A stretch of 64,000 nt of DNA from Candidatus Thiothrix sulfatifontis (GCA_022828425.1 CP094685.1:3328046-3392045), one strand, 5' to 3'. Positions 34,531-44,239 are shown, counted from the stretch's first letter. The notes: generated from the sequence alone by a model not told the origin. Made by a program: numbers and translations.

Positions 34531-35243
34531 GCCTGATTTTTAATAACAACGGTTGTTGTAAAAGGGGGGAGTACTTGGTTCCATTCAATAAGCCGCCCTC
34601 TCCAATGTGAATCAATCGTTTGCAGAAAATCTGGGCGTACTAGTTTTGCTCTATCCAATATCCAGTCGGCAGATTCTTTACGGATAATGATTCCTTCCAT
34701 GACTCCTTGGCGAAACTGACTGGGTTGGGTCATAACAATCTGTTTTAAATCATCTAGGCTAAGACGACCTTGTTGAATACAGGGAATGTGAGATATACCG
34801 ACAGATTTAGCCAAATGGTTTCGGTGCGACGTAGACCAAAATTGCTGCTGAGTTTTTTCATAAACATCAAAAGCCATAAACCAATCAGGTAAATTTTCAT
34901 AGGAAAGGGAATGTTTAGCTGCACACCATTCGCCGAATAGAATGTGATGATCTTCCAGATAGTCAAACAATGTATCTAAGTGAATATCAAGCCATTGCCC
35001 AAGTTTCAAAAACTGTCCACTATAAGGGGGAAGAAGGTACGATCCACGATTTTGCAGTTGTACTTCACCTGCCTTATTGAAAGAAATTCCCAGATTTGCG
35101 CCATCCAGTTTTTCCTCGACAATCACTTCATTTATTAGAAATGCATTAACTTCTTCTTGTGACAGTACTTTATCGCTACGCGGCTCATCTTTGCCTAGCC
35201 AAGCGATATGTGGAGTGTGCGGAAAACGGAAAAACTCATCCAT
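34527..35243 (-). CDS. RNA ligase family protein (nucleotidyltransferase)
   Basis: 238 residues from ATG 35243 (a longer frame adds residues inside the upstream gene). Covalent nucleotidyltransferase motifs are all visible: motif I EEKLDGANLG with lysine K45, motif III LFGEWCAAKHSL, motif IV EGIIIRKE, and motif V LDRAKLVRPDF. This matches the PF09414-type RNA ligases that seal RNA nicks after lysine adenylylation. No C-terminal extra domain. It is third in an operon after an AAA ATPase and a PIN-like nuclease, overlapping the nuclease gene by eight bases; this suggests repair of an RNA the nuclease cuts, or a regulated counterpart. Confidence 0.85.
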   Translation of the reverse strand: MDEFFRFPHTPHIAWLGKDEPRSDKVLSQEEVNAFLINEVIVEEKLDGANLGISFNKAGEVQLQNRGSYLLPPYSGQFLKLGQWLDIHLDTLFDYLEDHHILFGEWCAAKHSLSYENLPDWFMAFDVYEKTQQQFWSTSHRNHLAKSVGISHIPCIQQGRLSLDDLKQIVMTQPSQFRQGVMEGIIIRKESADWILDRAKLVRPDFLQTIDSHWRGRLIEWNQVLPPFTTTVVIKNQA

Positions 35244-35760
35244 TACTGCCGAACTTCTTCTTATGGAAGCGCTCAATATCATCTTTGCAGATAAATTCTA
35301 CGTTGATACCTTGTCTATTTAAGGCTAGTTTCCAATCAAGCCACTTGCAATCAGCAGCTTGCAGGATTGGAGGTTTTTCAGGATGCGCTGCGGATACTGC
35401 AACAAACTTGCGATCTGGTGGATCAAAACTATGCAACTCAGGGTCATCAGGAAAACTCTCAAAACCTCGTTCATGATGTTCTGTAATGGATATTTGAGTG
35501 CATCGTGAGGCATTTCCTTTATTGCGTTGTAGCCACTTCACAAATGCATCGCCTAAATTCTTTGGGCTATTTGGCGTGGTTTTATTACTGTATTCCTGAA
35601 GAATCCGATAACCGTCATCAATGACAACATGTCCATGCTTTTCAATTAACTGAAGTTTGAGAATGCAATTTTTATGGCATTCTAAGGAAATATCTTGATG
35701 TTGACCACTGGCAACTAAGATAACGTTAGTGTCGATAATGATGCAATTCATTATTGCCAT
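35236..35760 (-). CDS. PIN-like nuclease of the ATPase-ligase cassette
   Basis: 174 residues, start ATG at 35760 overlapping the ATPase stop (TAATG); ATG 35751 is an alternative. PIN pattern: D10 in IIIDTNVIL, E56 in ILQEY, D113/D116 in FDPPDRKFVAVSAA, and D137/D142 in ADCKWLDW, i.e. all four acidic positions. So an active metal-dependent RNase is likely. It is not a VapC with a small antitoxin; its partners are the large ATPase before it and the RNA ligase after it. Base composition is more A+T-rich than in argG or rsmJ. Confidence 0.75.
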   Translation of the reverse strand: MAIMNCIIIDTNVILVASGQHQDISLECHKNCILKLQLIEKHGHVVIDDGYRILQEYSNKTTPNSPKNLGDAFVKWLQRNKGNASRCTQISITEHHERGFESFPDDPELHSFDPPDRKFVAVSAAHPEKPPILQAADCKWLDWKLALNRQGINVEFICKDDIERFHKKKFGSNG

Positions 35761-37181
35761 TATCCTTTTGCTTGATTTCGTTGACGGCGTTCAATAGCTG
35801 CGAGTGCTTGAGCTGCAAGATCACCCATTTCATCACCAAAGAAGTTATCAGGCCAGTTCTCAATTTCACCGTATTCGTTGATACAAAGTTCTTCGATGGT
35901 GGCTTTACCCTCTTTATTATCAACAAAATAAATGGCCACCTCTTCAGGTTTTATTTTTTCTTCTGCTATCCTACGTTGCAAACGTGTTAGAAAATGCTCT
36001 GAATGACTTTCTATTATCAATTGTACATTACGTGGTATTTTATCTTCATGAATGTGGATTGCTTCGATAAATGCATCTGCAAGACCTGCCTGCACCTGTG
36101 GATGTAAGTGTATTTCAGGTTGCTCCATAAGCACTGTTGAATTTCTTGGCGTATAAAATGCTTGCACCAATGCAGGTAAAACTTGAGAAACGCCGAAGCC
36201 AACATCAGTAATTTTTACAGTACTTGCGTTAGGACTAGTACGAATGAGAACTTCGTGTTCATTCCTCCCTTCTGCAATTGGATGAATAGAAAATTCCTCT
36301 ATAAGTCCAATGTCTTTTAGCCATTTTGCAATCAAATGAGGAAATGAAAATGTTTTCTTATCTTTTGCTTCTTGCTTCTCTCTTTTTACATATTTTTGAT
36401 GCAAATTTCGATTTTTTGCTGCCAATAAAGCCGCAATAACCTTTTCTCCTTTGTTTCCCACATCTTCTGGGGTATCACCTGCCCATTGATAAAAACGTTC
36501 TGGATAACCTCTCAGTGGACCAAGATAATATATGTTTTTTAGAGTCGCTTCTGTTTCTAATGCGAAATCACCTAAAAATGATGCATTTTGAAACTTAGAC
36601 CGTGTTTGTTCAGTTATGTGATAAAACTTTTCAGGCTCATATAATGGCCATACTCGACCTTGAGTTCTTTTAAGTGGGTATTTTTTTGAAGACAATTCAA
36701 ATTCATTAGTGCTTTTTCTTTTTTTTGAAAAAGTAATATCCAACTCACTTTCTTTATTTTTATCAAGGGTATACGAAAGTGATTTTACAGTTGTATGTTG
36801 ATTTTTCTTAGCATGTTCAAATTCAACGTTTATTTCAAGTTGGCTTCCCTTAAATTCGGAGTTATGCTGTGTACTTTCTACAATGAGTTCACTTGAAGTA
36901 TTCCATGCCATTTCAATTCCAATACTTTTCTGAGTATCATGTTGATGTACACATTCCTCATACGTACCCAAGTTAATAAGAGAGTTAGTATCTCCTAATC
37001 CTAAATGTAGTGCTTTACGTCTATCTACAGACAGCGCAGTTTGTTTAAGTGCTAAAAGCAAGTGTCCCATGCTGCTTTTCCCCGCACTATTTGCGCCAAA
37101 AATGACTGTTAAGGGCGCAAGCCGTATGTCGCCGGTATCTTCCCATGCTTTGAAGTTTTTGATGCGAAGATGTGTCAGCAT
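35760..37181 (-). CDS. AAA15/DUF3696-type ATPase
   Basis: 473 residues. Starts LRIKNFKAWEDTG, with Walker A FGANSAGKSS at 28-37, an ABC-like signature GFGVSQVLPAL, Walker B TVLMEQPEIHLHP and the His switch LIIESHSEHF; the end GEIENWPDNFFGDEMGDLA is typical of DUF3696. The long middle (90-270) is a charged insert. ATPases of this SMC/OLD-like group act as sensors or activators in many defence modules (compare PARIS, Gabija, Septu ATPases). It is the first gene of the cassette, 16 bases after slyX in the opposite sense of replication order, all leftward. Visibly A+T-rich, suggesting acquisition. Confidence 0.88.
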   Translation of the reverse strand: MLTHLRIKNFKAWEDTGDIRLAPLTVIFGANSAGKSSMGHLLLALKQTALSVDRRKALHLGLGDTNSLINLGTYEECVHQHDTQKSIGIEMAWNTSSELIVESTQHNSEFKGSQLEINVEFEHAKKNQHTTVKSLSYTLDKNKESELDITFSKKRKSTNEFELSSKKYPLKRTQGRVWPLYEPEKFYHITEQTRSKFQNASFLGDFALETEATLKNIYYLGPLRGYPERFYQWAGDTPEDVGNKGEKVIAALLAAKNRNLHQKYVKREKQEAKDKKTFSFPHLIAKWLKDIGLIEEFSIHPIAEGRNEHEVLIRTSPNASTVKITDVGFGVSQVLPALVQAFYTPRNSTVLMEQPEIHLHPQVQAGLADAFIEAIHIHEDKIPRNVQLIIESHSEHFLTRLQRRIAEEKIKPEEVAIYFVDNKEGKATIEELCINEYGEIENWPDNFFGDEMGDLAAQALAAIERRQRNQAKG

Positions 37182-37196
37182 TTGAATATCTCCTTT

Positions 37197-37400
37197 TCAA
37201 TAATGCGGGGGTGGAGTTTCATCCGCCTGGCTACCGACGGCAGACGGGGTGATGGATTTGAGCTTTTCGTTAAGCCGTTCGATTTCCAGCAACGCCGAGG
37301 TAATGTCTTTTTGTTGCAGGTAAATCTGACGGCTCAAGGCTTCAAGGGTTTGCTCCTGTTCCATGAACAGGAGTTCCAATTTTTCCAAGCGTGCTTCCAT
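37197..37400 (-). CDS. slyX: SlyX protein
   Basis: 67 residues: a coiled coil (MEARLEKLELLFMEQEQTLE onward) and the hallmark ending PPPHY. Family function unknown. Six bases after argG and just before the ATPase cassette. Confidence 0.9.
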   Translation of the reverse strand: MEARLEKLELLFMEQEQTLEALSRQIYLQQKDITSALLEIERLNEKLKSITPSAVGSQADETPPPHY

Positions 37401-37406
37401 CAGGAA

Positions 37407-38627
37407 TTAACGACCTTTGACCGCAGCAATCCGCATCCGCAGCGCATTCAGCTTGATGAAACCTTCCGCATCTTTCTGGTTGTACGCGCCGCCGTCATCG
37501 TCAAACGTGGCAATGCGTGCGTCGAACAAGCTGTCGTCGGATTTACGACCGGCAACCGTTACCGCACCTTTGTACAACTTCATGCGCACCGTGCCGTTCA
37601 CGAAGGCTTGCGATGCATCGATCATGGTTTGCATCATCTTGCGCTCAGGACTCCACCAGTAACCGTTGTAAACCAGTTCGGCGTACTTCGGCATCAAGCT
37701 GTCTTTCAGGTGGGCGACTTCGCGGTCGAGAGTCAGGGATTCAATCGCACGGTGCGCAGGCAACAAAATCGTGCCACCGGGGGTTTCGTAGCAACCGCGT
37801 GATTTCATGCCGATATAGCGGTTTTCCACCAAATCCAGACGACCAATACCGTTTGCCCCACCCAGTTTATTCAGGGTTTCAAGGATGGTAGCAGCGGACA
37901 AACGCACGCCATCCAAAGCGACGGCATCGCCACCTTCAAAGGTGATTTCGACGTAGGTAGGCTTGTCTGGCGCAGTTTCCGGGGAAACGCTCCAACGCCA
38001 CATGTCTTCTTCCGCTTCAAACCACGGATCTTCCAAGGGGCCGCCTTCGTAAGAAATGTGCAGCAAATTGGCATCCATTGAATACGGGGATTTTTTGCCA
38101 GCCTTTTTGAAATCGACCGGAATATTGTGCTTTTCCGCGTATTGCATCAGGGCTTCGCGGGAATTCATGTCCCATTCGCGCCAGGGGGCAATCACTTTTA
38201 CGCCCGGTTTCAGCGCATATGCACCGAGTTCAAAACGTACTTGGTCGTTGCCTTTGCCGGTTGCGCCGTGGGAAATCGCATCCGCGCCGGTGTCGTTCGC
38301 GATTTCAATCAAACGCTTAGCGATCAATGGGCGGGCGATGGATGTACCCAGCAGGTATTCGCCTTCGTAAATGGTATTGGCGCGGAACATCGGGAACACG
38401 TAGTCGCGCACAAATTCTTCGCGAAGGTCTTCGATGTAAATTTCTTCCGGTTTAATGCCCATTGCCAAGGCTTTGGCGCGAGCCGGTTCGACTTCTTCGC
38501 CCTGACCGATGTCAGCCGTGAAGGTGACGATTTCGCACCCGTAATTTTCTTGCAGCCACCGCACGATGATGGAGGTATCCAAGCCGCCTGAGTAGGCCAG
38601 CACAACTTTATTGACTGACTGAGCCAT
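37407..38627 (-). CDS. argG: Argininosuccinate synthase
   Basis: 406 residues. N-type ATP motif [33 protein letters not shown] and the [19 protein letters not shown] stretch identify ArgG (type 1). Joins citrulline and aspartate in arginine synthesis. Divergent from the TRAP operon; the 94-bp gap holds both promoters. Confidence 0.97.
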   Translation of the reverse strand: MAQSVNKVVLAYSGGLDTSIIVRWLQENYGCEIVTFTADIGQGEEVEPARAKALAMGIKPEEIYIEDLREEFVRDYVFPMFRANTIYEGEYLLGTSIARPLIAKRLIEIANDTGADAISHGATGKGNDQVRFELGAYALKPGVKVIAPWREWDMNSREALMQYAEKHNIPVDFKKAGKKSPYSMDANLLHISYEGGPLEDPWFEAEEDMWRWSVSPETAPDKPTYVEITFEGGDAVALDGVRLSAATILETLNKLGGANGIGRLDLVENRYIGMKSRGCYETPGGTILLPAHRAIESLTLDREVAHLKDSLMPKYAELVYNGYWWSPERKMMQTMIDASQAFVNGTVRMKLYKGAVTVAGRKSDDSLFDARIATFDDDGGAYNQKDAEGFIKLNALRMRIAAVKGR

Positions 38628-38738
38628 GTTTGTGTTCCCGTAGATAATCGAAAACGGGGATTATATGCGCTACACTGTTGCCTTGCACTACCAACCATAC
38701 CAGCACTTGCATCCTGTTAGATGATTAGAGGAGTTATC

Positions 38739-39851
38739 ATGGAACGTCGTTCGTTTTTTAAAAAAGCGGCCAGCAGCGCAGCTATTTTAGCCGCCACGCC
38801 AGCCACGTTACTGGCTGCCGACGAAATCGCCAAAACACCGGCTGCTGAGCTGCCCACGGTCAGTTGGCGCTTAACTTCCAGTTTCCCCAAATCACTTGAC
38901 ACTATTTTTGGTGCATCAGACGTACTCGCCGATGCGCTTTCCAAGATCACTGGAGGCAAATTCACCCTCAAAGTGTTTGCAGCGGGCGAAATCGTCCCCG
39001 GCTTGCAAGTGCTGGACGCGATTCAAAACGGCACGGTCGAAGCCGGTCACACCGCGTCTTACTATTACTTCGGCAAAAATCCTGCCCTCGCCTTCGATTG
39101 CGCCGTCCCCTTCGGTCTGAGTTCACGCCAGCAAACCGCGTGGATGTTGCACGGCAAGGGCATGACGTTGATGCGCGAACTCTTCGCCGAATACAACGTC
39201 GTCAATTTCATGGGCGGCAATACCGGCGTACAGATGGGCGGCTGGTTCAACAAAGAAATCAACACCGTCAAAGACTTGGAAGGCTTGAAATTCCGCGTCG
39301 GCGGTTTTGCAGGGCGCGTGTTGAGCAAGCTCGGCGTAGTGCCACAGCAATTACCCGGCGGCGAAATTTACCCCGCGCTGGAAAAAGGCACGATTGACGC
39401 GGCGGAATGGGTCGGGCCTTACGACGACGAAAAACTCGGTTTCGCCAAAATCGTCAAAAACTACTACACCCCCGGTTGGTGGGAAGCAGGCCCGCAACTC
39501 TCCTTCTACGTCAATAAAGAGCAGTGGGAAAAATTGCCACCCGCGTATCAAGCCGCGTGGGAAGCCGCTTGCCAACTCGCCCACAACGATATGCAGGCGA
39601 AATACGACGCAAATAACCCGCAAGCCCTCGCCAACTTGTTGCAAGGTGATGTGAAATTGCGCTCGTTTAGCGACGAAATCATGGAAGCCTGCTTCAAAGC
39701 TACTGTGGAAACTTACGAAGAAGAATCCAAAGCCAACCCCAAGTTCAAAAAGATCTACGACGACTGGAAAGTATTCCGCAACAACCAAGCGCAATGGTTT
39801 AGCGTCGCGGAACAATCCTACGCCAAGTTCGCGTTCGCCAAAAAACTCTAA
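38739..39851 (+). CDS. dctP: TRAP transporter substrate-binding protein (TakP-like)
   Basis: 370 residues; ATG 38739 with GAGGAG upstream. Twin-arginine-like signal ERRSFFKKAASSAAILAATP. The mature part (SWRLTSSFPKSLDTIFGASD and VEAGHTASYYYFGKNPA) follows the DctP family, close in plan to the 2-oxoacid binder TakP. The WWEAGPQLSFYVN segment and the conserved Arg (FRVGGFAGRV) should hold the carboxylate. Delivers ligand to DctQM encoded downstream. Confidence 0.92.
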   Translation: MERRSFFKKAASSAAILAATPATLLAADEIAKTPAAELPTVSWRLTSSFPKSLDTIFGASDVLADALSKITGGKFTLKVFAAGEIVPGLQVLDAIQNGTVEAGHTASYYYFGKNPALAFDCAVPFGLSSRQQTAWMLHGKGMTLMRELFAEYNVVNFMGGNTGVQMGGWFNKEINTVKDLEGLKFRVGGFAGRVLSKLGVVPQQLPGGEIYPALEKGTIDAAEWVGPYDDEKLGFAKIVKNYYTPGWWEAGPQLSFYVNKEQWEKLPPAYQAAWEAACQLAHNDMQAKYDANNPQALANLLQGDVKLRSFSDEIMEACFKATVETYEEESKANPKFKKIYDDWKVFRNNQAQWFSVAEQSYAKFAFAKKL

Positions 39852-39865
39852 TCAAACCTCCTGCT

Positions 39866-39906
39866 CCCTCTCCGTTCCCTGAGCGTAGTCGAAGGGTGGG
39901 AGAGGG
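39866..39906. repeat. REP-like hairpin between dctP and dctQ
   Basis: CCCTCTCC (39866) pairs with GGAGAGGG (39899) around a CCCTGAGCGTAGTCGAAGGG stretch. Looks like an interspersed palindromic repeat; related sequence occurs at 42,582-42,680. May stabilise the dctP mRNA and lower dctQM expression. Confidence 0.6.
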
Positions 39907-39931
39907 CTGGGGATGGGGGGTATTCTTCACC

Positions 39932-40468
39932 ATGTTACTAAAATTCTCCCACGCCGTTGACGCGATGAACGCCAAGTTCGGGCAACTCGCCAACGTCCTA
40001 ATCCTGCTCGCCTGCGTCGTCAGTGCGGGCAACGCCCTACTCCGCTACAGCCTCGACATCAGCGACAACTGGCCACTGGAATTGCAGTGGTACTTGTTCG
40101 GCGCGGCGGTAATGCTTGGCGCATCCTACACACTCGCGCAAAACGGGCATGTGCGCGTTGACATCATTTACGGCAACGTTTCCGACCGCGCCCGCTTGTG
40201 GATCGACATTTTCGGCTTGCTGCTATTTTTGCTCCCCGCCTGCACCCTATTCGCGTGGCTCTCGTGGAAAACACTGTTTTTGCCCTCGTGGGATATTATG
40301 GAACACTCCAGCAATTCCGGCGGCTTACCGCGCTACCCCATCAAATTCATGCTCCCACTAGGCTTCGGTTTGCTAGTCCTGCAAGGCTTGTCGGAACTGG
40401 TGAAACGCTTCGCCGCGCTCAAAGGCGAGATCCAGCTTGATACCCACTATGAGAGGCCAGAACAATGA
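39932..40468 (+). CDS. dctQ: TRAP transporter small permease
   Basis: 178 residues, four membrane helices, with ALLRYSLDISDNWPLELQWY and the NGHVRVDIIY motif of DctQ. Start at 39932 rather than 39896 because the longer start lies in the REP-like hairpin. Overlaps dctM by ATGA. Confidence 0.9.
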   Translation: MLLKFSHAVDAMNAKFGQLANVLILLACVVSAGNALLRYSLDISDNWPLELQWYLFGAAVMLGASYTLAQNGHVRVDIIYGNVSDRARLWIDIFGLLLFLLPACTLFAWLSWKTLFLPSWDIMEHSSNSGGLPRYPIKFMLPLGFGLLVLQGLSELVKRFAALKGEIQLDTHYERPEQ

Positions 40469-42057
40469 TTACATTGGAAATGATGCCCCTGCTGATGTTT
40501 GCGGGGTTGGTATTGTTCATGCTGGTCGGCTTCCCTGTCGCGTTTTCCTTGATGGCGGTCGGGCTGTTTTTTGGCTTTATTTCGATTGAAATGGGCTTTT
40601 TCACCCTGTCTTTTTTGCAAGCGATTCCGCAGCGGATTTTTGGCAGTGTCATTGCCAACGAATTGTTGCTGGCGATACCGTTTTTCACCTTTATGGGCGC
40701 GGTGCTGGAACGTAGCCGCCTTGCCGAAGATATGCTCGATTCAATGGGGCAATTATTTGGGCGGGTACGCGGCGGCTTGGGTTATTCGGTGATTCTGGTG
40801 AGTTTTGTGCTGGGGGCAATTACTGGCACGGTCGCGGCGCAAGTGATTGCGATGGCGATGATTTCACTCCCGGTGATGATGCGCTATGGCTACAATATGC
40901 GCTACACCACGGGCGTATTGGCGGCTTCGGGAACGATTGCGCAGATTGTACCGCCGTCGTTGGTGCTGATTATTCTGGCTGACCAGTTGAAAACGCCGAC
41001 CGCAAGTGCCGACGTAGGCAGCATGTATCTGGGCGCATGGATTCCAGCAGCCATGCAAATCGGCTTGTTCATGCTCTACACGTTTTTTCTGACGCGCATC
41101 AAACCCGAATGGCTACCCGGCATTCCTGAAAATGAGATTACACTGAAAGGTTCAGCTCTGTGGAAGAAAGCCTTACGCGGCATTATTCCGACCGCTGTGC
41201 TGATTTTCTTGGTGTTAGGTACGATCATGCTGGGCATTGCCACGCCGACCGAATCCGGTGCAATGGGCGCGATGGGTGCGGTCTTTCTGGCCTACCTGCG
41301 ACGTAAACAATTGGGCGGCACGGCAGAATGGTGGAGCTTAATCAAGCAAGCCTACAAAAATACCGCACGTATCACGTCAATGGTCATCTTCATCCTGATC
41401 GGCGCGACAACGTTTTCAGTGGTGTTCCAGGGCGTAGATGGCGGGCATTGGGTGGAAAGCCTGTTCTCGGATTTACCCGGTGGCTGGGTCAGTTTCATGC
41501 TGATCGTCAACCTATTCATTTTCTTTCTCGCGTTCTTCCTAGACTTTTTCGAGATTGTGTTCATTCTCGTGCCGTTGCTTGCACCTGTTGCTCAGAAGAT
41601 TCTCACCCCCGTATTGCTGGCAAGTTTTGGCGGCAATGAACAAGCCGCAGCAACCGGCGCGTTGATCTGGTTCGGGATTACCTTGAGCGTGAATATTCAA
41701 ACCTCGTTCATGCACCCGCCATTTGGGTTTGCGCTGTTCTATTTGCGCGGGGTTGCGCCGAAAGAGGTGAAAAGCAGCGATATTTACTGGGGCGCATTGC
41801 CGTGGGTGGGGCTGCAAATGATCATGACGTTGATCGTGATGTTCTCACCGGGATTGGTGACAACCTTGCTGGATAAGGGTCACGCACCCGCGCCAAAGGG
41901 TCAGGAAATCAACTTCCAGATGGAAAGCAGCAGCAAACCGGCGGCAAGTTCAGGCAGTAATGAATTACAATTTAATCTGGATGGGCAAGCTCCGGCAAAA
42001 CCACCAGAGCCAGCCAAGAAGGACAGTAACGAACTGGATTTCCAATTGGATAAGTAG
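40465..42057 (+). CDS. dctM: TRAP transporter large permease with repeated C-terminal tail
   Basis: 530 residues. About twelve membrane helices; typical DctM segments RVRGGLGYSVILVSFVLGAI, IVPPSLVLIILADQL and FLDFFEIVFILVPLL. It carries the ion-coupled transport path. The last 60 residues are an unusual soluble tail with three similar motifs, EINFQME, NELQFNLD and NELDFQLDK, joined by Pro/Ala/Ser linkers. Confidence 0.93.
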   Translation: MITLEMMPLLMFAGLVLFMLVGFPVAFSLMAVGLFFGFISIEMGFFTLSFLQAIPQRIFGSVIANELLLAIPFFTFMGAVLERSRLAEDMLDSMGQLFGRVRGGLGYSVILVSFVLGAITGTVAAQVIAMAMISLPVMMRYGYNMRYTTGVLAASGTIAQIVPPSLVLIILADQLKTPTASADVGSMYLGAWIPAAMQIGLFMLYTFFLTRIKPEWLPGIPENEITLKGSALWKKALRGIIPTAVLIFLVLGTIMLGIATPTESGAMGAMGAVFLAYLRRKQLGGTAEWWSLIKQAYKNTARITSMVIFILIGATTFSVVFQGVDGGHWVESLFSDLPGGWVSFMLIVNLFIFFLAFFLDFFEIVFILVPLLAPVAQKILTPVLLASFGGNEQAAATGALIWFGITLSVNIQTSFMHPPFGFALFYLRGVAPKEVKSSDIYWGALPWVGLQMIMTLIVMFSPGLVTTLLDKGHAPAPKGQEINFQMESSSKPAASSGSNELQFNLDGQAPAKPPEPAKKDSNELDFQLDK

Positions 42058-42067
42058 TTTATTCCAC

Positions 42068-42556
42068 CTATTCGCCGAGCAAAGGGACGGGAGACACGAT
42101 CATCCCGTCCTCATCCGAATACAGGTATTGACCCGGTGTGAACGTCACATCATGGAAACGCACCACTTCGTTACGCAAACCGACACCACGCTTGACGCTT
42201 TTCAGCGGCAAAGTGCCGAGGGCTTTTACACCAATGTCCATCTGCCCAATGTCCACGGAATCGCGGATCAAACCGAAAACCACGATACCGTTCCAGCCAT
42301 TTTTCACCGCTTTTTCAGCGAGCATATCACCCAGCAGTGCGCAACGGGTAGAACCGCCGCCGTCAATCACCAGCACTTTGCCCTTGCCATCTTCGGCAAC
42401 CAGTTCCCGTACCAATGAATTGTCTTCGTAAATCTTGATGGTGACGATTTCGCCAGAGAATTTGCTGCGACCACCGTAGTTGTTGAAACCCGGCTGTACC
42501 ACTTGCAGTGGCTTGTCTTCGTTGTCGTCCAGCAGGTCGGCTGTTTTGAATGTCAT
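42068..42556 (-). CDS. rraA: RraA-like protein (RNase E regulator/HMG aldolase family)
   Basis: 162 residues from ATG 42556. The core GKVLVIDGGGSTRCALLGDM and GLIRDSVDI, plus GVKALGTLPLKSVKRGVG, match RraA. In E. coli it inhibits RNase E; relatives are 4-hydroxy-4-methyl-2-oxoglutarate aldolases. The G-G-G-S-x-R loop and the downstream D fit the aldolase site, so either function is possible. A long hairpin lies upstream. Confidence 0.9.
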   Translation of the reverse strand: MTFKTADLLDDNEDKPLQVVQPGFNNYGGRSKFSGEIVTIKIYEDNSLVRELVAEDGKGKVLVIDGGGSTRCALLGDMLAEKAVKNGWNGIVVFGLIRDSVDIGQMDIGVKALGTLPLKSVKRGVGLRNEVVRFHDVTFTPGQYLYSDEDGMIVSPVPLLGE

Positions 42557-42581
42557 GGGAGAGTCTCTTAAGATGGGAAAT

Positions 42582-42680
42582 CCCTCACCCCCCAGCCCCC
42601 TCTCCCAGAGGTAGAGGGGAAGCAAGAGGGAGAGATTATCTTAAGCCCCTCTACCTTTGGGAGAGGGGTTGGGGTGAGGG
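42582..42680. repeat. Long inverted repeat (REP-like) between rraA and aceA
   Basis: Arms at 42582-42619 and 42646-42680 are nearly complementary over about 35 bases (CCCTCACCCC... and ...GGGGTGAGGG), with a 26-base loop region. Probably an interspersed palindromic element that also ends aceA transcripts. Confidence 0.8.
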
Positions 42681-42689
42681 TCTTTCAGA

Positions 42690-44003
42690 TTAATGGAATT
42701 GCTCTTCTTCAGTAGAGCCAGTCAACGCTGTTACGGATGAAGAACCACCTTGGATGACGGTAGTAACGTCATCGAAGTAGCCAACGCCCACTTCTTGCTG
42801 GTGAGAAACGAAAGTGTAACCTTTGTCACGTGCCGCAAATTCAGGTTCTTGAACCATGTTGACGTAGTGCTTCATGCCTTCGCCGCGTGCGTAAGCGTGT
42901 GCAAACTGGAAGCTGTTGTACCAGTTGACGTGGATACCCGCCAAGGTGATGAACTGGTATTTGTAACCCATTGCTGCCAAATCTTCTTGGAAAGAAGCGA
43001 TTTGCGTGTCAGACAGGTTTTTCTTCCAGTTGAACGACGGTGAGCAGTTGTAAGACAGCAACTGACCGGGGCAAGCGGCTTGTACTGCTTGTGCGAATTC
43101 ACGCGCAAAGCCAAGGTCAGGCTTGCCAGTTTCACACCACACCATGTCAGCGTAAGGCGCGTAAGCCACGCCACGGCTGATGGACTGTTCCAAACCGTTC
43201 TTAACGCGGTAGAAACCTTCAGCAGTGCGCTCGCCCGTCAGGAACGGCTTGTCGTTAGCGTCATGGTCAGACGTGATCAAGTTAGCCGCTTCTGCGTCAG
43301 TACGCGCCAAGATAACGGTAGGAACGCCCATTACGTCAGCCGCGAAACGTGCAGAAACCAGCTTCTCAACCGCTTCGGAGGTTGGCACTAATACTTTGCC
43401 GCCCATGTGACCGCATTTCTTAACAGCAGCCAATTGGTCTTCAAAGTGAACGCCAGCCGCGCCTGCGGTGATCATGTTCTTCATCAGTTCAAATGCGTTC
43501 AAAACGCCGCCGAAACCGGCTTCTGCGTCAGCAACGATAGGCAGGAAGTAGTCGATACCGCCTTCGTCAGTTGGGCTGATACCACGACCCCATTGGATTT
43601 CGTCCGCACGCTTGAAGGTATTGTTGATACGACGCACCATGGTTGGTACGGAATCGTATGCGTACAGCGATTGGTCAGGGTACATGGTTTCTGAGGTGTT
43701 GCCGTCAGCCGCAACTTGCCAGCCGGACAGGTAAACTGCTTCCAGACCTGCTTTGGCTTGTTGCATCGCTTGACCCGCACTGATCGCACCGAAAGCATTC
43801 ACGTAGCCTTTTTTCGCGCCGCCGTTCACCAGATCCCACAGCTTGGCAGCACCACGCTTTGCCAGCGTGTGATCAACTTGCAAAGAACCGCGCAAGCGTA
43901 CTACGTCAGCCGCACTGTAAGTGCGCTTAACGCTTGCCCAACGTGGGTTTTCTGCCCAGTCTTTTTCCAGAGCTGCAATCTGTGCTTCACGAGTCATAGT
44001 CAT
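42690..44003 (-). CDS. aceA: Isocitrate lyase
   Basis: 437 residues. [18 protein letters not shown] contains the catalytic Cys loop; also [10 protein letters not shown] and [15 protein letters not shown]. Splits isocitrate into glyoxylate and succinate. Runs leftward; upstream of it come several TGTCGACA-like sites and then the mqo gene in the same direction. No malate synthase in the window. Confidence 0.97.
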   Translation of the reverse strand: MTMTREAQIAALEKDWAENPRWASVKRTYSAADVVRLRGSLQVDHTLAKRGAAKLWDLVNGGAKKGYVNAFGAISAGQAMQQAKAGLEAVYLSGWQVAADGNTSETMYPDQSLYAYDSVPTMVRRINNTFKRADEIQWGRGISPTDEGGIDYFLPIVADAEAGFGGVLNAFELMKNMITAGAAGVHFEDQLAAVKKCGHMGGKVLVPTSEAVEKLVSARFAADVMGVPTVILARTDAEAANLITSDHDANDKPFLTGERTAEGFYRVKNGLEQSISRGVAYAPYADMVWCETGKPDLGFAREFAQAVQAACPGQLLSYNCSPSFNWKKNLSDTQIASFQEDLAAMGYKYQFITLAGIHVNWYNSFQFAHAYARGEGMKHYVNMVQEPEFAARDKGYTFVSHQQEVGVGYFDDVTTVIQGGSSSVTALTGSTEEEQFH

Positions 44004-44044
44004 GTAGTGTTCCTTAGAATCAATAAAAGTAAACGAAACTGGTA

Positions 44045-44239
44045 AAATGTCGGCAATCTACCAGCGGCTCCTTAGAGGGCAAATCTTGTTGTTTTATGCA
44101 ATGTCGGACAACTATTGGAAATAGTCGGTTCGCAGATAGTAATAAACCTACAATGTGTCGACAATAAAATTAATTCAATCCTTACCATTGCTGGAATCAA
44201 TGCTTGACATCTGTCTTAGTTAATCCAAGTGTCGACAAT
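44045..44239. promoter_or_regulatory. TGTCGACA-type sites upstream of aceA
   Basis: TGTCGACA at 44156-44163 and TGTCGACAAT at 44230-44239 (in the 3' end of mqo), with looser copies TGTCGGACA near 44102 and TGTCGGCA near 44048. They resemble the palindrome upstream of mqo and suggest a shared regulator (GntR-type half sites are possible, not proven). Confidence 0.5.
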
